A program made the position numbers and the translations under genes. From CAZOAR01 sp964577985 (lineage in GTDB: Bacteria; Gemmatimonadota; CAZMKB01; CAZNLH01): DNA of 11,961 bases. Below, piece after piece: positions 5,877-11,961 of this stretch. The DNA lies in NCBI GenBank assembly GCA_964577985.1, contig CAZOAR010000060.1, positions 1-11,961 of the forward strand, in the 5' to 3' direction. The notes beneath the pieces were generated by a model. It was not told the DNA's origin and searched no databases. It worked only from the letters and a program-made list of their open reading frames with translations. Numbering within the stretch: the first letter of the stretch is position 1; every line of letters starts with the position of its first letter.

Positions 5877-6617
5877 ATGAATTTTCTCACATCCAGAGTC
5901 CTGACCATGGGCCTCGTCATGACCGCTATTTTCCATGTATCTGGAGATTCCGCAAACGAGACAGCACCCGCTCCGTTCGGCGGGAACACGACGGTAGACG
6001 TTTCGATCGTTGATTTCGATTTCGTCCCTCCGATCATCTCGATCCAGCCGGGAGACACGGTTCGCTGGACAAATAATTCGACGTTCATTCCTCACACGAC
6101 GACCAGCGGAGGGCCATTCGATCCCGTGCCCGGCCTCATCTGGGATTCAGGCTTCATAAGCCCCGGAGATACGTTCAGTTTCATTTTCAATTCCGCGGAC
6201 GAGTTCGATTACTTTTGTTCGATACATACCCTGCTTATGTTCGGACAGATCATCGTGGGGGGGACGGGCGTTCAGGTTGCCATGGCTCCGGATGATATCA
6301 GTTCAGCGGCGCTCTCGAATCTCGATGTGGACGTATCGGTTTTCAACTTCACTCCCGTCGAGCAATCGGGTGATCTGTGGTTTACCGTGGTTCTTCCCAG
6401 CGGCGGAGAGATCAATATCCCCGCTTCATTCCTCTCCCTGCCGAGCAATCCGATGTCGGGGATGGTACCGGCAATGGATCGGCTGGATCTCCTCGTGACG
6501 ATTTCCGTGCCCTTGACTGCACCGGCGGGACATTACGAGATAAGGGCCAAGGTTGGAACGTATCCGTCCGGTGTCGTCGATGAAACCAACTTCGAATTCG
6601 ACGTCCCGGTGATCTGA
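5877..6617 (+). CDS. Exported cupredoxin (blue type-1 copper) domain protein
   Basis: A 246-residue protein starting at the ATG at 5877, chosen because AGGAGGAGG (5867-5875) lies directly upstream and a hydrophobic signal peptide follows (residues about 1-23). Residues 38-128 form a plastocyanin/amicyanin-type domain: 'VSIVDFDFVPPIISIQPGDTV', then His73 in 'IPHTT', then 'YFCSIHTLLMFGQIIV' with Cys114, His117 and Met121 as the likely remaining copper ligands. The Cys-x2-His spacing is standard; His-x3-Met differs from the Hx2M of amicyanin and Hx4M of plastocyanin. Residues about 133-246 are a second, beta-rich region I do not recognise ('VQVAMAPDDISSAALSNLDVDVSV', 'GHYEIRAKVGTYPSG'), possibly an Ig-like module. 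The role is probably periplasmic or surface electron transfer or copper binding; no redox partner is adjacent. A scaffold gap begins 30 nt after the stop. Confidence 0.85.
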   Translation: MNFLTSRVLTMGLVMTAIFHVSGDSANETAPAPFGGNTTVDVSIVDFDFVPPIISIQPGDTVRWTNNSTFIPHTTTSGGPFDPVPGLIWDSGFISPGDTFSFIFNSADEFDYFCSIHTLLMFGQIIVGGTGVQVAMAPDDISSAALSNLDVDVSVFNFTPVEQSGDLWFTVVLPSGGEINIPASFLSLPSNPMSGMVPAMDRLDLLVTISVPLTAPAGHYEIRAKVGTYPSGVVDETNFEFDVPVI

Positions 6618-6647
6618 ATAAAGCCTCGATCCGGCGGGAATCGACCC

Positions 6648-6747
6648 NNNNNNNNNNNNNNNNNNNNNNNNNNNNNNNNNNNNNNNNNNNNNNNNNNNNN
6701 NNNNNNNNNNNNNNNNNNNNNNNNNNNNNNNNNNNNNNNNNNNNNNN
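6648..6747. other. Assembly gap (100 N)
   Basis: Exactly 100 unknown bases, the conventional placeholder for a scaffold gap of unknown length. The true distance between the cupredoxin gene and what follows is not known, and genes may be missing. Confidence 0.95.
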
Positions 6748-6909
6748 CCCTTGTCGATCAATAGGCGGTTCAGGTTGCTCGACGCCAGGGGATCTCCTGA
6801 AAAATATGTCTCGCGTGATCTACGACACGGGTTTACTATTCGCATCATGGTACAGTTTGATCGAAATCTTTTCGGGATGTACGCGTACGCCTCGGTCCGG
6901 ATTGACCGG

Positions 6910-7032
6910 GTGATCAAGACCGGATACGTGATCCTGTTCACCGCACTGATCGGCTGTTCGGGAGACGGTATTGGGTTGGGCGAGAACGGTGATCCGACAT
7001 CCGCAACGGAGAAAGATCCTCTGGTCCGCTGA
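6910..7032 (+). CDS. Possible very small lipoprotein
   Basis: From a GTG at 6910 the frame reads (M)IKTGYVILFTALIGC followed by a 25-residue Gly/Asp/Glu-rich tail ending 'EKDPLVR'. A basic start, hydrophobic core and 'LIGC' lipobox form a textbook lipoprotein signal, giving a 40-residue precursor with Cys16 as the lipidation site. An upstream in-frame ATG at 6877 would lengthen it by 11 residues. No clear ribosome site is visible and the frame also stays open upstream to the gap, so it could instead be the remains of a larger gene. Function unknown. Confidence 0.35.
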   Translation: MIKTGYVILFTALIGCSGDGIGLGENGDPTSATEKDPLVR

Positions 7033-7075
7033 CCGCCGGTCGATGGTGCGGCCCATTGCAGTTGGGGGCGGGATA

Positions 7076-7084
7076 TGGTATAAT
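7076..7084 (+). promoter_or_regulatory. Extended -10 promoter upstream of the serine hydrolase gene
   Basis: TGgTATAAT (7076-7084) is a perfect -10 with the extended TGn motif. The -35 region 17 nt upstream (TTGCAG, 7056-7061) matches only at TTG, as is usual for extended -10 promoters. The expected start is near 7091, leaving a leader of about 40 nt before the ATG at 7132. Confidence 0.6.
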
Positions 7085-7131
7085 GTCTTTATGAAGACTG
7101 GAAGAGATTAACCTCGATTGTCGAAGATGCT

Positions 7132-8355
7132 ATGAGCCGTACTATCATCTGTTTCGCATTCCTCGCCGCGCTGACCACCACAGGTGCCGCATTGACGGCT
7201 GTTATTGACGAACCTGCTGTGGCGTCAGCCCACGGGGTGGTCGCACACAGCAATCCGATCGGGAAACATGTGAGACCTCCTGTGCAGGTCCCTCCCCATT
7301 TGGATCTGCAGGACGATCTCGATCAGATCGTGGCCCTCAACAACGGTTTTGGTGGTGGCATCTTCCGGCTCGCGTCCGGTGACTTCGGGCTTCTCTGGGA
7401 AGGCGCTTCGGGCAATTCCGTCCACGAAGGCAAGCCAATGGTCACCGATGCCACCTTCGAGATAGCCAGCACCTCGAAGGCCTTCACGGCCGCGACGATC
7501 CTCATACTCATGGAGGATGGCATGCTGACGCTGGATCAGCCTGTCGGCGAGCTGCTCCCGCCCCAGTACACAACAGGCCTGCTCGTAATCAAGGGCCACG
7601 ACTACACGCCCGAGATCACCGTCCGCCAGATCCTGTCTCACACCTCCGGGCTGCCCGACTACTGGTATGATCCCCCATACATCCTGCCAGGCATCAACGC
7701 CTTTCTTTTCCAGTATATCCTCTTCCCGCAACGATTCTGGACGCCGGAGGACATCCTCGCCTATATTCCCGGCCTGGAGCCGGCCTTCGTACCCGGCACC
7801 GGCTGGCATTACTCGGACACCGGATTCATACTCGCAGGCCTGATCATCGAGGAACTCACAGGCAAGTCGCTGCAGCAGGTATACCGGGAACGGATATTCC
7901 AGCCGCTGGGCATCGGGGACACGTGGCTTCACTGGCGGGAGACGCCTGTCTCCGGTCTTGTCGAGTCACACCGCTATGAGGATACCGGGGACATGTACGG
8001 CAACCGGCACAACAGCGCCGACTGGGCGGGTGGCGGACTGGTCAGCAGCACCCGGGACCTGGAGACATTCATGCGCGCTCTGGCCGACGATTCGCTGTTC
8101 TCCGACCCGGCAACGATCGCCGAGATGACGAATTGGATCGGGACCGGCACTCCCTGGATTCAGTATGGCCTGGGGCTCTTCCGGACCTGGCTCGACGACG
8201 GTCGGGGAGAGATCTGGGGGCATGACGGATACGGTAATTCCTGGATGTACTACTGGCCGAACAGGGATGTGACAATGGTCGGCACGCTCAATCAGACATC
8301 GAACGACTGGTGGCCACTGGTAAATGCGGCCGCGCGCCAGCTGGACTCGCGGTAG
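7132..8355 (+). CDS. Exported class C beta-lactamase-fold serine hydrolase
   Basis: A 407-residue protein. Residues 1 to about 22 are a signal peptide. The catalytic domain (about 58-400) has the three motifs of the penicillin-binding-like / class C beta-lactamase fold: S113-T-S-K116 in 'FEIASTSKAFTA' (nucleophile and general base), Y227-S-D229 in 'WHYSDTGF', and 'WGHDGYGNSW' (H364-D-G366) in place of the KTG box. 'ILSHTSGLPDYW' (168-178) and 'RIFQPLGIGDTW' (254-265) are also typical of the family. The His-x-Gly variant is more usual in esterases and D-aminopeptidase- or carboxypeptidase-like members than in true AmpC enzymes, so the substrate (peptidoglycan peptide, ester or other) is open and antibiotic resistance should not be assumed. 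Likely periplasmic or secreted. There is no strong ribosome site at the ATG at 7132, but the signal peptide supports this start. Confidence 0.9.
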   Translation: MSRTIICFAFLAALTTTGAALTAVIDEPAVASAHGVVAHSNPIGKHVRPPVQVPPHLDLQDDLDQIVALNNGFGGGIFRLASGDFGLLWEGASGNSVHEGKPMVTDATFEIASTSKAFTAATILILMEDGMLTLDQPVGELLPPQYTTGLLVIKGHDYTPEITVRQILSHTSGLPDYWYDPPYILPGINAFLFQYILFPQRFWTPEDILAYIPGLEPAFVPGTGWHYSDTGFILAGLIIEELTGKSLQQVYRERIFQPLGIGDTWLHWRETPVSGLVESHRYEDTGDMYGNRHNSADWAGGGLVSSTRDLETFMRALADDSLFSDPATIAEMTNWIGTGTPWIQYGLGLFRTWLDDGRGEIWGHDGYGNSWMYYWPNRDVTMVGTLNQTSNDWWPLVNAAARQLDSR

Positions 8356-8449
8356 TCGAGATTTCCTGCCCGCAGGTCGCACAGAACGTGCCAGTGAGTC
8401 GTTCTCCACGGTTGAGATATTCCTTCAGTGGCGGACGTTTCTTCGCCAT
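8288..8449 (-). CDS. Possible small CxxC protein or gene fragment, antisense to the hydrolase 3' end
   Basis: From the ATG at 8449 a 53-residue frame begins 'MAKKRPPLKEYLNRGERL', then 'TGTFCATCGQEI' with a Cys-x2-Cys pair as in zinc ribbons. GAGGA (8461-8457) lies 7 nt before the ATG, a good ribosome site. The first 30 residues look like a real protein; the last 22 overlap the antisense of the serine hydrolase C-terminus and have no clear character. It may therefore be the 5' stub of a gene whose remainder was lost where the hydrolase gene joins. No function assigned. Confidence 0.35.
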   Translation of the reverse strand: MAKKRPPLKEYLNRGERLTGTFCATCGQEISTTASPAGARPHLPVATSRSMSD

Positions 8450-8604
8450 AAGCACTTCCTCGAAAACGGTCACACCGGCCAGGCACTCTCAGCAGACAGG
8501 CCGGCACCAACCCGTCTGATCATTCCCGCAAGGGCTACGCAATGAACCCCGACGTGATCAGCCGTTGTCGGTATCGTAAGAGACGCGCGCACTGTTCCGG
8601 GACG

Positions 8605-10359
8605 TCATTTCATGACGGTCATCTTCCTCGTGCTGGCATCCGGCCCGGTCTTCAGCGTGTACATATAGATTCCCGACGAAACCGTCTCGCCCCGTTCGTT
8701 CCTGCCGTTCCAGTGCACAGTGTGGTTGCCGGGAGCCAGCCTGGAATCAACGAGACTCCTTACGAACCTGCCGCGGATATCGAACACCTTCAGGCTCACG
8801 GGCTGCACTGTCCCGCCGGTCTCCCCGGTATCCGGTATCTCGAAGGCTATGGTAGTCGACGGGTTGAAGGGGTTCGGGTAGTTCTGAGAGAGCGAGAAAC
8901 CCCTCGGCAAAGCCGGCCCGTCAGCATCGTCTCCTGTCCCCACAACATCGGCCGATATGAACGTATAATAAACATCCTGCTCCCCGTTGAAGGTGCCCGC
9001 CCAGGCGAGGTGCGCGCCGCTGTTATCGGAGACCATGTCGAAGTAGTCGCCCATCTTGTTCTGCTGCGGCCATCCAACCCAGGGGTCGAACGAATCTGAG
9101 AGCCGGTCGTTGACGGACCATGTGTCTCCGCTGTCTGTGGAGTATGAGTAGTAGAGCGATGAATCGTATCCGCCCGGATCGTCGCGTGTGTCGAGCCAGA
9201 TGACGTCGATCCTGCCGTTCGGCGCCACGGACATAGTCCCGAACCACTGAGACGCACTGCTGTCGGGGTCGTCATTCACCCTGACGGGTGGGCTCCAGGT
9301 CGTGCCGCCATCTGTACTGCGCGCGAACATGACGTCGAGGGGATCGGCACCGTACGTGACGACAGAGCAGAGGAGATATACGTTGTTGATGTTGGGACCC
9401 GTTGACGGCTCGGTCGCTACCCATGTCTGCCCGACCAACCCTCCGGGGTTGGGCGGTTCTCCCGCTCCGATATAGCCGTTGAGATCCACCGTGGTGGAGA
9501 AGTCCCAGGTGATATCCATACCGGGTACCTGCGCGGTCGAAGACCTGGCGACGACGAAGTCCTCCGCCGCTCCGGCGACATATAGAATGCCATCCATCCC
9601 GACGGCGAGAGTGCCCCAGAAGGGGTTACCCGGAACAGAGATGCATGCTTCGTAGCTCGCGCCACCGTCGGCCGAGCGCGTGAAAAAACCGGGGTTGCAT
9701 ATACTGTAGGAATATGACCAGAAGGCGTATATGTTGCCGTCACCTATCCCACCCGTCTTGTCGATTCTCATCCACTGCTTGTCTCCGCCCTGAGCGAACG
9801 TACCCGCATCCCATGTGGCCCCGCCGTCGGATGAGATGAAGACATCACACCAGAAATCCTCCCCGCTCACGGTCAGGCTGTTGTAATAGAAATTGCCGTC
9901 AGAGTCCGAGTCCAGCACCGGGTCGGATCGGAACACACCGGGCTCGATCACGCCGGGGAATGTCCACGTTTGACCCGCGTCAGTCGTGTAGCTCCAGCCT
10001 GCCTGTCGAAAATTGCTTGAGATCGTATTGAACTGCCGCCATCCGATGGCTATCCTGTTCGAGTCCGTCTGATCGAAAGCTATGGAAGGCTCATTCGCCG
10101 CGTCGCCCACAATATTCTGACCGAATTCGTCGATATTCACCTGTGTCGTGAAGAAACTGCCACCTCTGTAGCTGTAGGCCGGGGACCTGTCATGTTCTTC
10201 GCGCAGGGCGGGCACGTATTCGTCGTCAGGAAGCTCCAGCTGCCGTGGTGCTTCGGCGGGACTTCGGCCCCGGTCGCCGGCGCCCGCTGCGGGTGTGCTG
10301 GACGAGGAGACGAGAATGGCGACCAGCGTCAACATGAACAAGCTTCGAAATAACATCAT
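8605..10359 (-). CDS. Secreted BNR/Asp-box propeller (sialidase-like) protein with sorting-like C-terminus
   Basis: A 584-residue protein from the ATG at 10359. AAGGAG (10370-10365) lies 5 nt before it and a signal peptide 'MMLFRSLFMLTLVAILVSSSS' follows; longer in-frame versions lack both. A second ATG at 10356 is equally possible. The body (about 65-470) carries five Asp-box (BNR) motifs S/T-x-D-x-G-x-T/S-W/Y: 'TTDAGQTW' (125), 'SSDGGATW' (176), 'SADGGASY' (229), 'STDGGTTW' (348), 'STDSGDTW' (407), indicating a six- or seven-bladed beta-propeller. Sialidase catalytic residues (RIP motif, Arg triad) are not evident, so the name sialidase should be used only for the fold. The tail from 'SQNYPNPFNPSTTIAFEIPD' through 'LKVFDIRGRFVRSLVD' to 'VSSGIYMYTLKT' is the same FlgD-Ig / type IX-sorting-like module as in the FG-GAP protein. 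Probably exported and surface-attached or released. It lies downstream of a sigma/anti-sigma operon on the same strand. Confidence 0.88.
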   Translation of the reverse strand: MMLFRSLFMLTLVAILVSSSSTPAAGAGDRGRSPAEAPRQLELPDDEYVPALREEHDRSPAYSYRGGSFFTTQVNIDEFGQNIVGDAANEPSIAFDQTDSNRIAIGWRQFNTISSNFRQAGWSYTTDAGQTWTFPGVIEPGVFRSDPVLDSDSDGNFYYNSLTVSGEDFWCDVFISSDGGATWDAGTFAQGGDKQWMRIDKTGGIGDGNIYAFWSYSYSICNPGFFTRSADGGASYEACISVPGNPFWGTLAVGMDGILYVAGAAEDFVVARSSTAQVPGMDITWDFSTTVDLNGYIGAGEPPNPGGLVGQTWVATEPSTGPNINNVYLLCSVVTYGADPLDVMFARSTDGGTTWSPPVRVNDDPDSSASQWFGTMSVAPNGRIDVIWLDTRDDPGGYDSSLYYSYSTDSGDTWSVNDRLSDSFDPWVGWPQQNKMGDYFDMVSDNSGAHLAWAGTFNGEQDVYYTFISADVVGTGDDADGPALPRGFSLSQNYPNPFNPSTTIAFEIPDTGETGGTVQPVSLKVFDIRGRFVRSLVDSRLAPGNHTVHWNGRNERGETVSSGIYMYTLKTGPDASTRKMTVMK

Positions 10360-10432
10360 GTGTACTCCTTTGGCAGAAGGGTGTCGGCACGCTATGAGAC
10401 TTCTTCGGCAATGAGGGGGTTGCGACGGATAA

Positions 10433-10461
10433 AGTTTAGAAGGTTTCAGGGCAGTTGGCAA
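10433..10461 (-). promoter_or_regulatory. Candidate promoter of the BNR protein gene
   Basis: Minus strand TTGCCA (10461-10456), 17-nt spacer, TAAACT (10438-10433). The predicted start near 10426 gives a leader of about 66 nt. An ECF-type alternative, GCAACC (10423-10418) with GTCTCA (10400-10395) and a 17-nt spacer, lies downstream of it. Confidence 0.4.
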
Positions 10462-10503
10462 GTGTCAGTGCTTTTCACACGCCCTGTTAGCGCGGTCAAA
10501 TCG

Positions 10504-10896
10504 CTATCTTATACTCAGGTCGAGCGACTCGCATGAGGTGAACTGGCCTGCGGCATGAGCGGGCGTGGTTGCCGACCGAGAACTCGGCATAACGGTCACA
10601 TCGACGGGACGTAAGAGGAAGGAAATCCCGTATCCAGACACGAATCCTACGGCCAGCACCGCTGCTATCCTCAAGGCGCGAGCCAGCCGCAGACTCCTTC
10701 GCGCCGGCATGTCGACCCGGGGAATTGGTATGTCAGCCTCCAGCTCCCCGAGCATCGCAGTATCCCGTTCGAGCTCCTCAAGCCTTCCCGCGCACGAAGG
10801 ACACAAACTCACATGGGCCACGACCCTCTCCTCCTCTTCTCCCTCAAGGAGATCGAGGGCCCTGGCAAGCAGCGTATCTTCATCCGGATGTCTCAT
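10504..10896 (-). CDS. Zinc-finger (zf-HC2 type) membrane anti-sigma factor
   Basis: A 130-residue protein. The N-terminal cytosolic part (1 to about 70) has the anti-sigma zinc motif 'HVSLCPSC' (His28-x3-Cys32-x2-Cys35) after an acidic helix 'LLARALDLLEGEEEERV'. One transmembrane helix follows (about 76-95, 'LRIAAVLAVGFVSGYGISFLL') and a short, about 35-residue outer tail. The start at 10896 was chosen because its ATG overlaps the sigma gene stop as ATGA and is preceded by AAAGGGTGG; a longer in-frame form from 10932 would read back into the sigma gene. Such proteins hold their partner ECF sigma factor inactive at the membrane until a signal releases it. The short outer tail leaves little room for a sensor domain, so the signal is unclear. 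Confidence 0.85.
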   Translation of the reverse strand: MRHPDEDTLLARALDLLEGEEEERVVAHVSLCPSCAGRLEELERDTAMLGELEADIPIPRVDMPARRSLRLARALRIAAVLAVGFVSGYGISFLLRPVDVTVMPSSRSATTPAHAAGQFTSCESLDLSIR

Positions 10897-11429
10897 TCCA
10901 ACCACCCTTTCTCTTTCAGTCTCTTTCTGCAACTCTTTACGGCGTGGAACATACGTGATTTGACGGTTCCGAGTGGAATGCCCGTCATCTCGGCGATCCT
11001 CTTATAACTGTGCCCACCGTAGAAGCGCAGGACGAGGATATCTCTGTGATTCTCGTCGAGTGCCCTTATCACGCGGGCGATCGCACGATCGCGCTCCCCG
11101 GCAAGGACTTCGTCCAGGGGTGAGGCTTTATCGTCCTCCAGAGTTTCCGCGTCCAGATGACGCTTCCTCCCAGCGCGTTTCTTATGCTTCAACGCCCGGT
11201 GGTAGACAGCCGTCGACAGATAAGCGAAGAGGCTGCCCCTCCTGTGACCAGGTTCTCTCCTCACGAGATCCATGAACGATTCCTGGACGAGGTCCCCGGC
11301 CTCAGCCTCCGACCCGGTGATCAGAAATGCCATTCTGGTCAAGCCGGGGGCGTGTCTGGCGACAAGCTCGCCCCAGGCCTTTTCGTCACCGCCTGACGCC
11401 CTGTCCAGACGTTCCCAGTCAGTGGTCAA
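10893..11429 (-). CDS. ECF-type RNA polymerase sigma factor
   Basis: A 178-residue protein with the usual ECF two-domain layout. Sigma region 2 is at about 15-82 ('WGELVARHAPGLTRMAFLITGS', 'GDLVQESFMDLVRR', 'GSLFAYLSTAVYHRAL'), then a linker rich in Lys/Arg and acidic residues, then sigma region 4 at about 118-172 with a helix-turn-helix ('YKRIAEMTGIPLGTVKSRM') that would read the -35 element. The start is a TTG at 11429 that overlaps the upstream stop as TTGA, with AGGGG about 9 nt before it. The next gene overlaps by ATGA and encodes its probable anti-sigma factor, so the three genes are translationally coupled. Confidence 0.92.
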   Translation of the reverse strand: MTTDWERLDRASGGDEKAWGELVARHAPGLTRMAFLITGSEAEAGDLVQESFMDLVRREPGHRRGSLFAYLSTAVYHRALKHKKRAGRKRHLDAETLEDDKASPLDEVLAGERDRAIARVIRALDENHRDILVLRFYGGHSYKRIAEMTGIPLGTVKSRMFHAVKSCRKRLKEKGWLE

Positions 11430-11961
11430 TTAACGTACCCCTGCGCCTCGCACCACTCCCGTATCTCGTCCACATCGTTCGCCTCCAGCCACATCGCGCC
11501 TATTTCATCCGCCTCCTTGTGAGACATCAGCGGCAGGCAGTGTTCCCTGTACCAGTGAAACAGGCCGGGTAGATATTCAGGCACATAGCTTTTGAGCGGG
11601 CCAATCATAATGTTGATACTCGCGGGATAGTTCCGGAGCATCATACGGCTTGCGTCTCCTTTCCGCGCGAAGCGCACACGCCAGCCGTCCATGCCTCCTG
11701 TTCTGTATTCGTTGATCCAGACATCCGCCACATCTCCCAACTGATCCGCGTAGGAGCGTTTCGGGGCGGTTACGAGCGTCGCGAGACCGAGCACGCGCCC
11801 CTTGTCGCGAATCGGGTCGAGGAGTGGAGACGGATAGAGCGTATGAGAGAAATAGACGGGACGGCCCTCGCGTTCTCCCGCTTCAACGATTCGGGCGATG
11901 AGTTCATCACTGTATGGCGGCTTGCTGGTTTGTCTCAATTCTACCAGTTCACTGTTGGTGA
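11426..11961 (-). CDS. Unrecognised protein at the head of the visible sigma operon, 5' end outside window
   Basis: The minus-strand frame is open from the right edge of the window to the TGA at 11426-11428. Codons before the TTG at 11938 read 'TNSELVEL', so the gene begins beyond the window. About 178 residues are visible, with no signal peptide or membrane segment in this part. The sequence is mixed alpha/beta and rich in Trp, Tyr and Arg. Notable segments are 'GRPVYFSHTLYPSPLLDPIRDKGRVLGLATLVTAP', 'ADVWINEYRTGGMDGWRVRFARKGDASRMMLR' and 'LFHWYREHCLPLMSHKEADEIGAMWLEANDVDEI'. I do not recognise the family. The 4-nt overlap (TTGA) with the sigma gene implies coupled expression and possibly a shared role. 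Confidence 0.75.
   Translation of the reverse strand, partial: TNSELVELRQTSKPPYSDELIARIVEAGEREGRPVYFSHTLYPSPLLDPIRDKGRVLGLATLVTAPKRSYADQLGDVADVWINEYRTGGMDGWRVRFARKGDASRMMLRNYPASINIMIGPLKSYVPEYLPGLFHWYREHCLPLMSHKEADEIGAMWLEANDVDEIREWCEAQGYVN

Noticed and set aside
6426..6941. Minus-strand ORF running through the N gap
   Set aside because: It is open only because the unknown bases contain no stop codon, and it is antisense to the cupredoxin gene.
7225..7932. 235-codon minus-strand frame inside the serine hydrolase gene
   Set aside because: Antisense to an intact gene with all catalytic motifs; no domain of its own.
8542..9099. 185-codon plus-strand frame opposite the BNR gene
   Set aside because: Antisense shadow of the sorting-like module and Asp-box region; no independent features.
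10360..10461. 34-residue N-terminal extension of the BNR protein
   Set aside because: A Shine-Dalgarno site and signal peptide place the start at 10359, and the extension overlaps the predicted promoter.
1..11961. CRISPR array, tRNA or rRNA genes
   Set aside because: No regularly spaced direct repeats, tRNA cloverleaf-like segments or rRNA-like stretches were seen on reading through the window, although a short tRNA could be missed by eye.

Overview
The window looks like a scaffold from a metagenome-assembled bacterial genome. It is moderately GC-rich and contains one run of exactly 100 N (6648-6747), the usual scaffold-gap placeholder. Two secreted proteins end in the 'YPNPFNP ... DIxGR ... 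SGxYF/YMY' C-terminal module (FlgD-Ig / type IX-sorting-like) that is common in FCB-group and related uncultured lineages such as Latescibacterota, Eisenbacteria, Krumholzibacteriota and Zixibacteria. That placement rests on motif recognition, not on a phylogenetic marker. The usual genetic code applies: TGA ends several intact genes here.

Layout. 1-349: C-terminal end of a secreted, Asp/Gly-rich protein running in from the left edge. 428-1888 (-): a two-domain DUF2779 nuclease, Cas4/RecB-like PD-(D/E)XK plus a DEDDy exonuclease fold, behind a perfect consensus promoter that leaves almost no 5' leader. 2055-3820 (+): a TerB-like gene, then a secreted five-repeat VCBS/FG-GAP protein interrupted by one in-frame TGA; the reading frame and repeat pattern continue unbroken on the other side. 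3896-4006 (-): remnant of an IS91-like (HUH) transposase. 4084-5271 (-): an AAA_14/DUF4143 ATPase with a promoter overlapped by a long inverted repeat. 5306-5876: mostly non-coding, with two hairpins, one of them REP-like. 5877-6617 (+): an exported blue-copper (cupredoxin) protein. After the gap come a possible tiny lipoprotein and an exported class C beta-lactamase-fold serine hydrolase (7132-8355). A small CxxC ORF lies antisense to its 3' end. 8605-10359 (-): secreted BNR/Asp-box propeller protein with the C-terminal sorting-like module. 10504-11961 (-): a tightly coupled operon of an unrecognised gene, an ECF sigma factor and its zinc-finger anti-sigma factor.

How they fit together. Most recognisable genes concern the cell envelope or exterior: two sorting-domain propeller proteins, a cupredoxin, a serine hydrolase and a membrane anti-sigma factor. 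The sigma/anti-sigma pair reads toward the BNR gene, which may be a target, but no regulatory link is proven. The middle (about 3.8-5.9 kb) looks like a small accessory patch holding a transposase scar, a solitary ATPase and palindromic repeats.

Most worth checking: the TGA at codon 111 of the FG-GAP protein. It falls where I recall related proteins having cysteine, and it is followed 20 nt later by a small bulged stem-loop with a GGUCU loop resembling the E. coli fdhF SECIS. Selenocysteine, a nonsense mutation and an assembly error all remain open.
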